Part shown: in pieces, positions 21,620 through 32,883 of the stretch
How positions within the stretch are numbered: position 1 is the first letter of the stretch
How the letters are laid out: each line of letters starts with the position of its first letter
NCBI GenBank assembly: GCA_933228675.1
Contig: OW121744.1
Location: 113,700,671-113,764,670, forward strand
DNA length: 64,000 nucleotides
Reading direction: 5' to 3'
Source: Stomorhina lunata
Taxonomy: Eukaryota > Arthropoda > Insecta > Diptera > Rhiniidae
Program-made: the position numbers and the translations under genes
The notes under the pieces: generated by a model
What the model saw: the letters and a program-made list of their open reading frames with translations, nothing else
Told to the model about the DNA's origin: nothing
Databases searched by the model: none

Positions 21620-23760
21620 GTTTTATTAAATTCCATTTTGTTCCTCTTAGAAAAATTCGTGTTTTTTGTAAATTTGGAATGAATTATAGTGCCTAAAACA
21701 CTAAATATATTTTATTTTTATAAAATAATTAACAAAACTAAGTTTTTAGGTGTGTTTCATAAAATTCCATTTCGTTCGTCTTAGAAAAATCCAAGGTTTT
21801 TGTAAAAAGACATATAGTATGATTTATTTATATGAAAATATAATTAAAATTTGGTTTTTAGAGGTGTTTCATAAAATTCCATTTCGTTCCTCTATCGAAA
21901 CTCTTAGGTTTTTGTACATTTTAAATCAACTTTTGTGTATGTGAAATTGGTCATTATTTATTTTTGCAAAATGATGAAGAAAATTTAATTACTTAAAGTG
22001 TTTCACTAAATTCCATTTCATTCCTGTCAGAAAAAATGTCATCCTTTAGCAAAGTTTGAAATCATTTTAGTATCTGTGACAATGTTACTTCTAAAACAAT
22101 ACATTTTTGCTAATTTCGAAAGCATTAACAAAATTCCATTTCGTTCCTCTTACAAAAATCTTAAAATTTTGCAAAATTTTTAACAAATTTTATGTCTAAG
22201 CTAAAAAAATGATTTATTAAAAATCAGATCAGTCTTTAAACTAAACTTTGATGCCATTTTCAGACATGTTTCCCAAAATTCCAATGCGTTCCTGTTACGA
22301 AAATCATGGAATTTTGTAAAATTTTAAACAAATTTTATATTTAAACCCATACAAATATGAAGGGAGTTTTTTAATAGGAGTGTTTCATTAAATTCCATTT
22401 CGTTTCTCTCAAAAAAATCTCAGGTTTTTATAAATTTTTAATAAATTTTAATAACTAAAGCAATGATTACTCTTGAGTCTATAATTTTATGCCATTTTCA
22501 GACATGTTTCACGAAATTCCACCATGTTCCTCTTACAAAATCTTAAAAATTTTGTAAAATTTAAAACAAATTTTGTGATTTAGCAAATAAAATGTAATTA
22601 TTATTACAAAATTATAAACAAAATCTAGTTTTTGAATATGTTTCACAAAATTCCATTATGTTCCGCTTACAAAAATCTTCATTTCAAGTAAATATTGAAT
22701 TAATTTTAGTATCAAAGATAATGCGTTTTCTTAATACAATAAATTTCTGCTGGTTGTAGACGTGTTTCACAAAAACCATATCGTCCCTCTTAAGAAAATC
22801 TTGAAATAATGTAAAATTTTTAACAAATTTTATGTCTAAGGTAATAAAAATAATTTCTTTTTGCCAAATTACAAACAAAATTTTGTTTTTAGCACAATTA
22901 AAGTTAATTCCATTTCGTTCCTCTCAGAAATATTTTGAAATTATGCAAATGTTAAATAAATTTTAATGTCAAAAACTATAAAGTATTCTTTAAACTATAC
23001 TTGTTTGCTTATCTGTTTCACAAAATTCCATTTCGTTCCTTCTACGAAAATTTAAGATTTTTGTAAAATTTAAAAAAACAATTGATGTCAAAGCTAATAA
23101 CAACTTTTAAAATGTGTCTTATGTTATTTTTTTCACATGTTTTACTTAAATCCATTTTATTCTTCTAATAAAAATCTTGTATGTATTATTGTAAAATTTC
23201 GAACCGATATTTATTTATAGGCTAATTAGTATTCATTAAATTCTACTATTAGGATATTAATTTACATAATTCATATTGAAACTAATGTGTATTCCCAAAA
23301 ATCTACTTTTATACCACTTTTAGACGTGTTTCACTAAATTCCATTTCATTCCACATAGTAAGATTATGGATTTACGTAAAATTTGAAATAAATTTCATGT
23401 TGAAACTAATGGGTATTCTTAGAAGTATATTTTTATGCTATTTTATGACATGTTTCATCAAAATCCATTTTGTTCCTCTGAGAAAAATCTTTGATTTTAC
23501 TAAAATTTTTAATGAATTGAGTAAAGAAACTTATACATATTCTAAAGGACTGACATCTAGCCAATTTTGGGAGTGTTTCATTAAATTCCATTTCGTTCCA
23601 CTTCGAAAAGTCTTGAATTATTGAATATTTTAAAATAATTTTGAGTATAAACTAATTTATTCTCATAAAAATCTACTATTATGTTACTTTTCGACATGTT
23701 TCATTAAATTCCATTTCGTCCCTCAAAAAAAATGTCTACATTATTGCCTATTTTTAAATA
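21620..23760 (-). repeat. Satellite E array 2a, minus orientation
   Basis: About 17 units carry the reverse-complement core GTTTCACTAAATTCC, ATTTCGTTCCTCTTA, at intervals of roughly 110-140 bp (for example near 21760, 21870, 22000, 22130, 22270). Open frames at 21750-21944, 22684-22878 and 23397-23624 are read-throughs of this unit. Confidence 0.9.
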
Positions 23761-25065
23761 AATATCTAATTTTATGCCATTTTTGGTCATTTATGTATGT
23801 TTCTATATTATTTATTATAATTTCTACTTTTGTTTTAAACTCTTTTTAGCTAAGATACCTTCAACTGTTTAAAATTATAGCTACACTCTTACAAAAAGCC
23901 AGTCTAGTCAGACACTGAAAATGGACCACAGCAGAAAATGTTTGAGTGACAGTTGAATGATTTAATGAGTACCAAGATAAACGATCATGATGATGATGAT
24001 GATGCAAGCAACAAACATCACTCAAAGGAAGTAAGCATCCAAGAGCACAGACTAAATGACAGTTGCACAAACAACTACATCATGCATGCATGAATAAATC
24101 TAACAATAAGTTTTGTTTAAATTTACACAGAAATTACACTAAAGTATAAATGAGTAAAGAAAAGAATAATAGTTAAAGATGAGTATCTATCAAATTGTAT
24201 AACAATAGGTTAACAGAATTTAAAACAAAAATTTTCAAAAAATTTTAAACAAAAAAATCATTGTCTCTAGATCTATGAAGTGTGACTACGCATTTTCTTT
24301 AAATCTTTAAGCCAAAATCGTTTTCTTGGTATTTTCTTTTTAGTTTGAAAAAACTCATATTTCTTTTAATAATTTTTGCTTTTTGATAGAAATTGTCAGA
24401 TATGAAATATGAAGTGTTGATGAATTGTTAAAAATTTTTTGAATATATTTTTGTCTTATATGCATTTTGGAATTAAAATAATCTAATTTATAAAATTTAA
24501 AAACTATACAATTTGTTATGGCTTTTTAAAACACCATCATTCATTTATTATAAATGTCACACATGATTTGAAAAAATCGGAGAAAAACTTAAATTTATAA
24601 TAAGAATGGTTAAATAGGGGGGGCGCATGCCTAAACAGAAAAGAATCAGAGATAAATAGATACAAACTGCCTACACATTGCATGATTTAACATAAATTTT
24701 AAATGTGTATTATTAGAATAGTAAAACACATTGCTTACATATATTTGAAAAAACATTAGGCCAGCTCTGTTTTTAAATTATAATCATATTTATAACGATT
24801 TTATAGCTAGACTAGATCGCAGAAAGATCCAAATTTTAATAACTCTAGCATCTAAAAATTTTTCCTATTTTTCTTAGCAATTTGGCATCTTTTGCTGAAA
24901 AGAGCAGCTTAAAATCATTCTTTGATTTCAAGAGCGCACTCTTCTTGTACTCTTAATTCAGCTTGAGCAAAATGTAACGGATCATGACGGTCTGATATCT
25001 CAAAATAGAGAACATGGGCTTCAGAGCAAACATTACCAGGTTAAATAAATAATATACTTTTACGA
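23761..25065. other. Unique gap inside the minus-strand E array
   Basis: The E array is interrupted by about 1.3 kb of unrelated DNA. It contains a (GAT)n run at about 23988-24004, a G7 run near 24620 and a more complex segment at about 24860-25040. The 69-codon frame at 23861-24070 (-) is created by the triplet run (poly-His). No gene was recognised. Confidence 0.4.
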
Positions 25066-26285
25066 GTATTTGGCTGAATTTCCATTTTGTTCTCTTAAAC
25101 ATCTTCTTAAAAATCTACTTTCATAAAATTTGTAATGTGTTTCATAAAATTCCATTTCGTTCCTCTTAGAAAATATATTGCAAGCTGTAAATGTTTAAGC
25201 AAATATTATTCTTAAGGCTTTATGTGTCCTTTAAAATATCATTTTATGCTATTTTTTTAACAAGTTTCACTAAATTCCATTTCGTTCCACTTCGAAAAAT
25301 CTTGTAAAATTATAAGAAAATTTATTAATTTTATAGGTATTCTGATGATAATTCTTAGAAAACTACTTTTTTAGATATTTTTAGAAATGTTTCACTAATT
25401 TCCATTTTGTTCCTCTTATGATAATCATTGTTAAATACATTTTTTTAAAAGAAACTTTAAGCTTAGCTTTTAACTTTACTTATAAGTTTAGTTTTCTTAT
25501 ATTTTCAAAATGTTTCAATAAATTCCATTTCGTTCCTTTTAAAAGTAATTTTGAAAAAATTAAAACTTTACCCAAATTTAATATTTAAACTATCAAATAT
25601 TCTTAATAATCTAAATTTAGTCAGTTATCTGACATGTTTCACTTAATTCCATCTCATTCCTCATGGAAAACTCAATAATAATTGTAAATTTTTAAACAAA
25701 TTATATATTTAACCTTCTAATAATGCTTACAGACCTATTTTCATGATGTTTTTCGACATGTTTCACTAAATTCCACTTCGTTCCTCTAAGAAAACTACTT
25801 GCTTTTTGTTTTATTTTAAACAAATTTTATGTAAAAGCTTGAGATTGTTGTTAAAATTTTTCTTTTATGCCACATTAAGATGTGTTTCACTGAATTCCAT
25901 TTTGTTCCTCTAAGAAAAATACTTGGTTTTTTTTATAAATTTTAACAAATTGTATGGCAAAGCTTGGGATTATTCTGAAAAATTGGCTTTTGTGCTATTT
26001 TGTGACATGTTTCACTAAATTCCATTTCATTCCTCTTAAAAAAATCTTATATAATTTTGAAATATTTTATATTTTTATGTTTATACCTTTACAAATCAAA
26101 TTAGAGACGGTTTTCGACATGTTTCATAAAATTCCATTTCGTTCCTCTTATAAGAATCTTTAATTCTTCAAAAATTTTCCAAAAATTTTGTTTTTATATC
26201 AATGTTTAGGCTAAGAAATCCATTTTGAAAAGCTTTAAGCCATGTTTCAGTGATTTCCACTTCGTTCCTTTGGGAAAAATTCTTA
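25066..26285 (-). repeat. Satellite E array 2b, minus orientation
   Basis: About 11 more minus-oriented E cores (near 25080, 25145, 25268, 25392, 25514, 25640, 25762, 25888, 26010, 26128 and 26247). Spacing is again near 122 bp apart from the first pair. The frame at 25954-26163 is a repeat read-through. Confidence 0.9.
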
Positions 26286-27795
26286 TTTATTAAACAAAAA
26301 CTGGAATAATTTAAATTTTGAAATTTTTCCTGAACCCTTCTAATTTTCCAGCATCCATATAATAATTTCCAATTTTATATACTCATATTTAAACTAGACC
26401 CATACATGCTCTAACAATCGTATGGAAAACATTTGAAAGTTTAACTCCAAAATTTATATTATTATATAATTCATCCCAATTCATGTTCGAATTATAAATG
26501 ATTCTATAGAATTGCAGTCATTTTATTTCTCTGGTATGTTGCATGTCATGTCGGATTCGAAATTGCGGGTTAATAATGAAATATTTGAGGCATGAAAAAC
26601 ATTTGAATTATATTGTTATTTTATATTAACCATAGAGAAATTATAAAATAAATTTCGGAACATTTTTAAATAAGCGTGTGCCGTTTTCAATGATTAACGA
26701 GTGCACAGTTTGATATTAAGATGTATTTAAAGTGAAATTTGGGTAAAAGAACTTTATTCCCCTTTAAAATGAGATTAGAGGCTGTCTTTAATGCAGAAAG
26801 CTAATACTACTGACATTGATCAAAAATTGTATTTATTACTTATTAATATGCTCTTGGGGTATAGTTAGCGCAAATGACGCAAGTGTGGTTAAAAACGAGA
26901 GTACTACTGTTGTAAATGACTTAAAAGTTTCCTAAAAACTCCCGATTCTAGCCAGATGTAAAGTTAGAGACCTGATGTTAATTGGGATTAAAAAACCTTC
27001 GTTTCTACACTTCCCAGTATCCTCTCCCTAAAACTTATTTACATAAATTAAATTTCAATTCATTAAACTCTTTTGATTGTCATATAAAAAATGATAAAAA
27101 TCTTAATCACATAACGAAGGTGATCCATTTCCGAAGATTGCATTTGAATGTCACAAACCTATTAGCATGTTATAGGGTAAATACTCATGTGTTTATTTTA
27201 ATAGTCAATGTTACACAACCGACATCTTTAGGAAAATTGTCAATTGATATTGACACATGAGCTAATGTTGTACTATTATATGTTGGAGTTAATATTATTG
27301 GCTTCATGAGTTTTTAATCTGGTCAATGGAATCTCTAGCTTGAAATTCATTCATGGTGAATGTTGGGTTTTTACTAAAGACTAGAAATATTTGTTTATAT
27401 CAATAAATAATCGTTAGTTTTCATTCTTCTCTAACAAATAAAAAATTATTTGTTTTATTTTAATTTTCTTTTATATTTTTCGTATTTTCCATTTCAATAC
27501 GACCACCCATATGCCGCAATGTGTGCCAGCGACTTTAGCCTGAAAGTGTTTATGATCAATAAAAATAAATTTTAAAGAAATAATACAACAATAGGTTCCG
27601 TTGATCGCTTTCGATAAATAAATTATAAGTTACAAACGAATAGAGTAAATGATTAGAATATTAAAATCCTGGTTTAACTTAAAGACCTAAAATAACACTG
27701 TGTTACAATATTGTTTGTAATTTGAAAGTAGAAATTTTATCAATTTGATAAACGATAATTATCCCAAATTCAAAAATTGTTGAAATTTTTGCAAA
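26286..27795. other. Unique spacer at the second E orientation switch
   Basis: No E cores are present. A 92-codon open frame at 26982-27260 (+) has no recognisable motif. GATTCTAGCCAGATGTAAA near 26943 matches a block repeated at about 39375 and 39560 (family F). Confidence 0.4.
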
Positions 27796-29075
27796 ATTTG
27801 AAGCTTTTCCTAAGAGAAACGAAATGGAATTTAGTGAAACATGTCTAAAATATCATACATGTATTAATTTAATAATACTCTTTAGCTTGAATATAAAATT
27901 TCTTTCAAAATCTGTAATTTGCAAGATATTTTCTAAGGGGAACGAAATGGAATTCATTGAAACATGTCTAAAAATAACATAAACTAGATATAAAAGAATA
28001 GTTTTTAGCATAAACGTAAAATTAATTAAAAATAATGCAATAACTTAAGATTTTAATATCAGGAACGAAATTGAATTTTGTGAAACATGTCTAAAATAGC
28101 ATACAAACATGATTTTTGTTCTATAGAGTATTATAGCGAAAATGTATAATTCTTTAAAAAAAATTCTAAGATTTTCAGTAGAGGAACAAAACGGAATTTA
28201 GTGAAACATGCCTAAAAAAGCATACAAGTAAGCTTTTTAGAATAAAATGAGCTTAAATGTAAAACTTCTTTTAAAAATTTCACAATTATCAAAATATTTT
28301 CTAAGAGGAACAAAATGGAATTCATTGAAACATGTCTAAAAATAGCATAAACTAGTTTTCGAGGAGTGTTCATCAGCTAAAACATGAAATTTGTACAAAA
28401 TTTTGCATAAGTCCAAGTTTTATAATCGAGGAACGAAATGGTAATCAGTGAAACATTTCCAAAAAAGCATACAAGCATGATTTTTCAAATATTCATTTGC
28501 TTAAATGAACCATTTCTTTAAAAATCTAGAAAAATCAATAATATTTTAAAGAGGAACGAAATGGAATTCTTTCGAACGCATTCAAAAATAACATAAACTA
28601 CATTTCAAAGAATATCGATTAGCTTATACATACAATTTGTTCAAAATTATGTAATAATCCAAGTCTTTTAAAGGAGGAACTAAATGGAATTTAGTGAAAC
28701 ATATCCAAAAATAGCATAAAAATAATGATTTTAAGAATATTTATTAACTTAGAAACACAAACTGCTAAGCAATTTACAAATAACAAGAATTTTTTTAGGA
28801 GGAACGAAATGGAATTTGGTGAAACATGTCCAAAAATAGCATGAAAATACTTTTGTGTATATTGTCCATAGCTTGAATATTCAATTTGTTGAAAAAGTTA
28901 CAATTATCTCTGGGTTTTCTATGAGGAATGCAATGGAATTTAGTGAAACATGTTCATAAATAACATGAAAACACATTTGTGTATATTGTCCTTAGATAGA
29001 ATATTCAATTTGTTTAAAAACTTACAATTATCACTGAGTTTTCTATCAGGAATGAAATGGAATTTAGTGAAACAT
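27796..29075 (+). repeat. Satellite E array 3, plus orientation
   Basis: About 11 units are spaced near 125 bp, with cores starting near 27813, 27939, 28062, 28186, 28307, 28432, 28554, 28677, 28799, 28923 and 29048. Several share AACATGTC followed by TAAAAATAGCATAAA, so homogeneity extends slightly beyond the core. The frame at 28940-29143 (-) is a by-product. Confidence 0.9.
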
Positions 29076-29780
29076 GTACAGAAATAGAAAACATCCGTAT
29101 TTTGAAAAATGTTTATAAGTTTAAACACAAAAAAGTATAACAAGGCATTCTATTCTACAGAAATATGACCACTAGTTTATGGGAATAGTTTCACTTTTGT
29201 AACACAGTGTAACTTTTAAATCGTTTGATTTTTGAGTCCGAATAAAAAGTATTGTCTTTTATATATTCAAATGTATAAAAATTTCATATAAAAGCAATAA
29301 TTACACATAATTATAGTTTCTTTTAAATAAAATTTTCAACTTTTTGTGTAAAATTTCAATATTGATTGGTATTTAAACATTGCTGACAGCTCATAGTTCA
29401 TGATAGTAAAATTTTCAAATACCAGCATAAATTAATAAACCATCATCAGTTATTGTCAGTTTTAAACTTCATTTGTTTCAACTCACAAATGAATTGAGAG
29501 TGTAATTATTAAAAAATTACTTTAAAAACCTATTATTAATAAATTGTGTTAATTTTTGTTAAAAATACTTGTAAAAATGTAATACATACATAATTGTGAA
29601 AGGAGGAGGTTTTGTTGTAATAACAATTTTTTTCTGGGAGGTCTGTTATATATAATTTGGATTAAAAATATCATATATTAATTTTAATGTAAAAATTCAA
29701 GGCAATTAGCAATAGGAATACTTATGCATGCAGCATAAATAAATTTAAAATAAAAACAAAGTGAAAAAAATTAGTGGAAA
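29076..29780. other. AT-rich spacer within E territory
   Basis: No E cores, genes or other repeats were recognised. Confidence 0.4.
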
Positions 29781-29985
29781 ATATTTTGTAAGGGGAACGA
29801 AATGGAATGCATTGAAACATACACTGAAATAACATTTAGTAGACATAAAATACAAATATTCATTAGCTAAAACAACACATCTGCTGAAGATGATGCATTA
29901 ATTCAAGATTTTCATAAAAGGAACGAAATGGAATTTAGTGAAACATGTCTTAAATATCATACAAATTTGCTTTTCAGAAAACCCC
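29781..29985 (+). repeat. Satellite E units flanking the piggyBac insertion (left)
   Basis: Two plus-oriented cores (near 29797 and 29923). The second unit is cut by the transposon at the TTAA at 29986. Confidence 0.85.
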
Positions 29986-29989
29986 TTAA
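29986..29989. repeat. TTAA target-site duplication, left
   Basis: TTAA immediately precedes the CCCATTA terminus. The matching copy follows the right terminus at 32880-32883. TTAA duplication is the hallmark of piggyBac-superfamily insertion. Confidence 0.95.
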
Positions 29990-30006
29990 CCCATTAAAGT
30001 CCACAG
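29990..30006 (+). repeat. piggyBac left terminal inverted repeat
   Basis: CCCATTAAAGTCCACAG pairs with the right terminus with four mismatches. The first seven bases are identical. Confidence 0.85.
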
Positions 30007-30119
30007 CGATCTAGACTAGGTAGATCAATGAAATTTTATATAGCAAGTAATCTAACTTCCGCAAACATAATTTAATAAAAAAAAAACATGTATCTGCTCC
30101 AGAGTGGGTTTTGGGAGCT

Positions 30120-30142
30120 GTTACATATACGTAACAGTGGGC
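30120..30142 (+). promoter_or_regulatory. Subterminal palindrome 1 (transposase-binding candidate)
   Basis: GTTACATATACGTAAC is followed by AGTGGGC. The same arrangement occurs just inside the right end. Subterminal repeats in piggyBac elements are known to be bound by transposase; that role here is inferred from position and repetition. Confidence 0.6.
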
Positions 30143-30221
30143 AGTATCCACACTTGTTTGGGCTTTTGTTGTTCAAATAAAAATCATATATTTTATAAAC
30201 AAAACTTAACAAAAACTTCAA

Positions 30222-30227
30222 TTTATT
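30222..30227 (-). terminator. Candidate polyadenylation signal of the transposase
   Basis: AATAAA on the minus strand, about 135 bp downstream of the transposase stop codon. AT-rich DNA makes chance hexamers likely, but the position is reasonable. Confidence 0.4.
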
Positions 30228-30360
30228 AAATAAAATGTAAAAAAAAAACAAATTTCTTTTGATTAAAAATGTGTTACACATCGGAAAAAGATAAAAATTA
30301 TAAAAAAAATAATTAAACAAATAAAGGAATTCATAAGTATTTCATTGAATGATACTCTAT

Positions 30361-32656
30361 TTAGTTTGTTGAGAAATAGTGATACTTTTCAAAGCATTTG
30401 ATGCATAATCCAACATCACATTTTTTGCACATGGAAGTTGGATGCGACCGGCAGTGCATACCTGCACAACGACGTCTTTTTTTGTCCTTTGTTTCGACTA
30501 CAAAGTGATTTATTCCATCATACCTGATTGAGTACTCTTGTTCATGTGAAAGTAAACGACGATAGCTTTGGGGTGGTTTTTGGCAGCCATAAGATTTACA
30601 ATATCGAATAGCAATTGCTCGGCGAAAATTCTTCTGCGACATGTCTCCTCCTGCCTTGCGATGTAGAATCCAAGCATTTTGTATGGAAACATCTATAAGC
30701 CATGTAAATATCGAAAACCACCATTTTTTTCCGCGAGCACCAATTCTATATGCATTGACGTTTTGGTCCATTCTATCAGTTCCACCCATATTTAAATTAT
30801 ACATATGTATGGCATGTGGTAGTGGAACCATAATTCTTTTCTTATCCTTTCGAGAAAATCTGCTAATTTTGGAAACTGGTAACTTACCATGAATAGTAGA
30901 TGCTACACTTACAACTGCGTTGTCCACCCATTTGGTAATTTTTATAGCAGGCTCGACCATTTTTGTACTTTCAATATGACCACGTTCTTGTTTTTTTAGG
31001 ATGTCTTTCGAAGATAGAGGACAAGATTTGGGTATGGAATTTTCCCGAATGGTTCCAGTACCATGGAACCCACGTTGCTTCAGACCAACCAACGCAGCAG
31101 GCGTCGTGAATAAATTGTCGAAATAAATTGAAAATTCAAGTTGTTTAAGATTTTCCTCAAATTCATCCAGCATACAAAACAGTGGAGTTATATTTTTCCC
31201 AAACTTGGTGCAATATTCCGGCTTCAAGCGAGGATTCGATCCTTGGTACATTTCAAAATTTATTAAATACCCCAGCGGAGTATTTAAACTCCACATTTTG
31301 TATCCAAAACGAATAGGCTTTCCTCTTATGAATTGCTTACAGCCGTGACGGCCAAAATATTCGATCATGGACTCGTCATAAGACAGGCACTGCTCAGGGT
31401 GGAAATGCTTCAGGAAACGTTTTTTTAAAGCATCGGTATATGGGCGAAGTTTCCAGATTTTATCATCTAATTGTTGTTTAGAATTATCAATAAAATGTAC
31501 ATTTCGAAATATTGTTTCAAAACGATTTCTACGCATAGAATCGGAAACTAGTTCATTTTTCAGATCGCTTTCAGTTGACCAATAATCTCTCTTTGAAGAA
31601 GCTGAGAAATAACCTGTAACAATCAGGATACCAAGAAAAACTCGCATTTCATCCACTGATATTTTTGGGTTATCTTGCCCACAATATACTGCATAACTGT
31701 TACTTTCATCACAAAGCATTTGTACCAACTCATCGTCAAAAAACTTCTCAAATTGCACGTGCGGTGGCAAATCAGCGCAATCTGAAAAATTAGGTTCGGG
31801 GAATATACGCTGACACCATACATCATCATCTTCCATCCACTGATTCGCTTCCCCAGCTAATGGTTTGACACACTTTGGTTTTTTAGATTTGAATGTCCTG
31901 GCTGCTTTTGCAGAGCCTGAGGCCGAGTCAGACTGCTGCAAACGAGGAATCTTAGAAGGGGTCTTTAAAATATTTTCTGCTTTTCTCTTAGAAGGCTCTA
32001 CATGTGATCGCACACTACATGGTGTGGTTGCAATAGACCTAATATTGATATCCAAATTAGTGGAAGAGTTATTCATAACGTCTTGTAAAGCTTGGTCTAT
32101 CAGAAAATCTTCATCATCATTTTGGAGTTCATCATCCCCAAATGTTCCAGCCGTACGAACTGTTACTTCGCAAGGTTGTATAAGAAGAGCTTTGGGCAAA
32201 TTATGCGGCAGTCCACTGCCATCTTCGTCTCCAGAATCTTCATCAGACGGTAAATAGTCTGCACTGGGTGGCTCTATGACTACTTGTTCAACCACATCTC
32301 CTTGGCTTTCTTCTGACATAAGCTCCTCAAGATATTGTGTGGCTTCTTCTAATGTCAAAAGCCCATATCTATAAAAAATAACCCTTAAATATGCATCTAA
32401 TTCAAAATATGTCGATATTTATTCATTTTTGTAACGTAAAAAAAAGTCGTTCAAAAATAGCTGAGTTCTGCCCAGTGTTACAAATACGTAACACCTGACT
32501 TTTTTCCTTTCTAGCGAACACAATAAACCACTTTTTTTTATTTTTACACTTGAATATTTAAATTGTATATGTTTACTATATGTTTGCATATATTAATTTT
32601 TTTTTAAATAACTTATATATAAATAGTCAAATAACTTACCTTCTTCGTGTCGTCAT
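30361..32656 (-). CDS. piggyBac transposase, two exons, intact
   Basis: This is a DDE/D transposase that excises and inserts the element at TTAA. Exon 2 (32368-30361) has a 666-codon open frame whose first ATG would be internal (the apparent start at 32358 is TTG). Exon 1 (32656-32640) supplies ATG and reads MTTRR plus two bases of the next codon. Joined across the intron, the N-terminus is MTTRRRYGLLTLEEA and the total is 674 aa. In that numbering, an acidic N-terminal region (about 20-100) is followed by the transposase core (about 195-570). The core carries the catalytic aspartates in YDES (D337), YFDN (D423) and GGTDRMDQN (D537, D540), matching the D268/D346/D447/D450 pattern of the family. 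A basic stretch (KDKKRRR) precedes a C-terminal Cys/His zinc-binding domain (C640, C645, H648, C653, C656, C661, C664, H669). No frameshift or stop is present. The sequence most resembles PGBD2/3-like insect elements. Confidence 0.95.
32369..32639 (-). other. Intron of the piggyBac transposase (271 bp)
   Basis: The donor is AG|GTAAGT at 32640/32639, a perfect consensus. The acceptor is TATTTTTTATAG ending at 32369, preceded by a T-rich tract. Splicing joins AG to A to make an Arg codon and keeps the frame open into the conserved YGLLTLEEA segment. The intron contains the second GTTAC(N6)GTAAC palindrome. Splicing is inferred from sequence only. Confidence 0.85.
32470..32492 (-). promoter_or_regulatory. 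Internal palindrome 2, within the intron
   Basis: GTTACAAATACGTAAC at 32477-32492 is flanked by GCCCAGT, so on the minus strand it reads as the palindrome followed by ACTGGGC. It is the inverted counterpart of the left and right sites. It may bind transposase or regulate the gene, which is inference. Confidence 0.5.
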
Positions 32657-32750
32657 ATTGGTTATTTTTTGATCTTTCAAATTACACACTTTACAAATCA
32701 ACCTTTCACTAAAAGAACAAGAGCAGAACTAACTTTTTAATGATTTGTAG

Positions 32751-32789
32751 CTGAAGACTAAACATAAATACACAAAATAGACTTAAATA
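32751..32789 (-). promoter_or_regulatory. Candidate core promoter of the transposase
   Basis: On the minus strand TATTTAAG (32789-32782) lies about 35 bp before TTCAGCT (near 32755-32749), which loosely resembles an arthropod initiator. The pair is roughly 95-130 bp upstream of the exon 1 ATG and inside the element. Both motifs are weak. Confidence 0.25.
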
Positions 32790-32847
32790 GGCACTTGTAT
32801 ATTGTTTAGTTATTTTGTTGTTTAGTTTGAGATTATGATATCTGAAT

Positions 32848-32870
32848 GTTACGCATATGTAACAGTGGGC
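32848..32870 (+). promoter_or_regulatory. Subterminal palindrome 3
   Basis: GTTACGCATATGTAAC is followed by AGTGGGC and lies 9 bp from the right end of the element. Same layout as the left copy at 30120-30142. Confidence 0.6.
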
Positions 32871-32879
32871 GGTAATGGG
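32863..32879 (-). repeat. piggyBac right terminal inverted repeat
   Basis: On the minus strand it reads CCCATTACCGCCCACTG and matches the left end at 13 of 17 positions. It overlaps the AGTGGGC tail of the third palindrome. Confidence 0.85.
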
Positions 32880-32883
32880 TTAA
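32880..32883. repeat. TTAA target-site duplication, right
   Basis: Perfect copy of the TTAA at 29986-29989. Confidence 0.95.

Larger units (their letters stand above)
29990..32879 (-). mobile_element. piggyBac-superfamily DNA transposon, complete (2,890 bp)
   Basis: The element is bounded by TTAA on both sides. Its termini are CCCATTAAAGTCCACAG on the left and, on the other strand, CCCATTACCGCCCACTG on the right: seven perfect terminal bases, then 17 bp with four mismatches. It carries one transposase gene on the minus strand with an intron, and three 16-bp palindromes of the form GTTAC(N6)GTAAC. It is inserted in a satellite E array, so the empty site can be deduced as ACCCC-TTAA-CTCAATG. 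An intact frame, intact ends and a perfect target duplication suggest a recent and possibly autonomous insertion. Confidence 0.95.

Noticed and set aside
23861..24070. Minus-strand frame with a His run
   Set aside because: The His run is a (GAT)n microsatellite, and the rest shows no protein signature.
21750..26163. Recurring peptide CFIKFHFVPLRK in different open frames
   Set aside because: It is the translation of the E core. The alternative frame (FHKIPFRSS) is equally open, and substitutions do not favour silent positions by eye, so conservation looks DNA-level.
17735..29075. CRISPR-like look (34-bp repeats with ~90-bp spacers)
   Set aside because: Spacers are mutually similar and too long, the repeats are imperfect, and the context is eukaryotic.
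31865..32257. 130-codon plus-strand frame
   Set aside because: It is the antisense shadow of the transposase coding exon.
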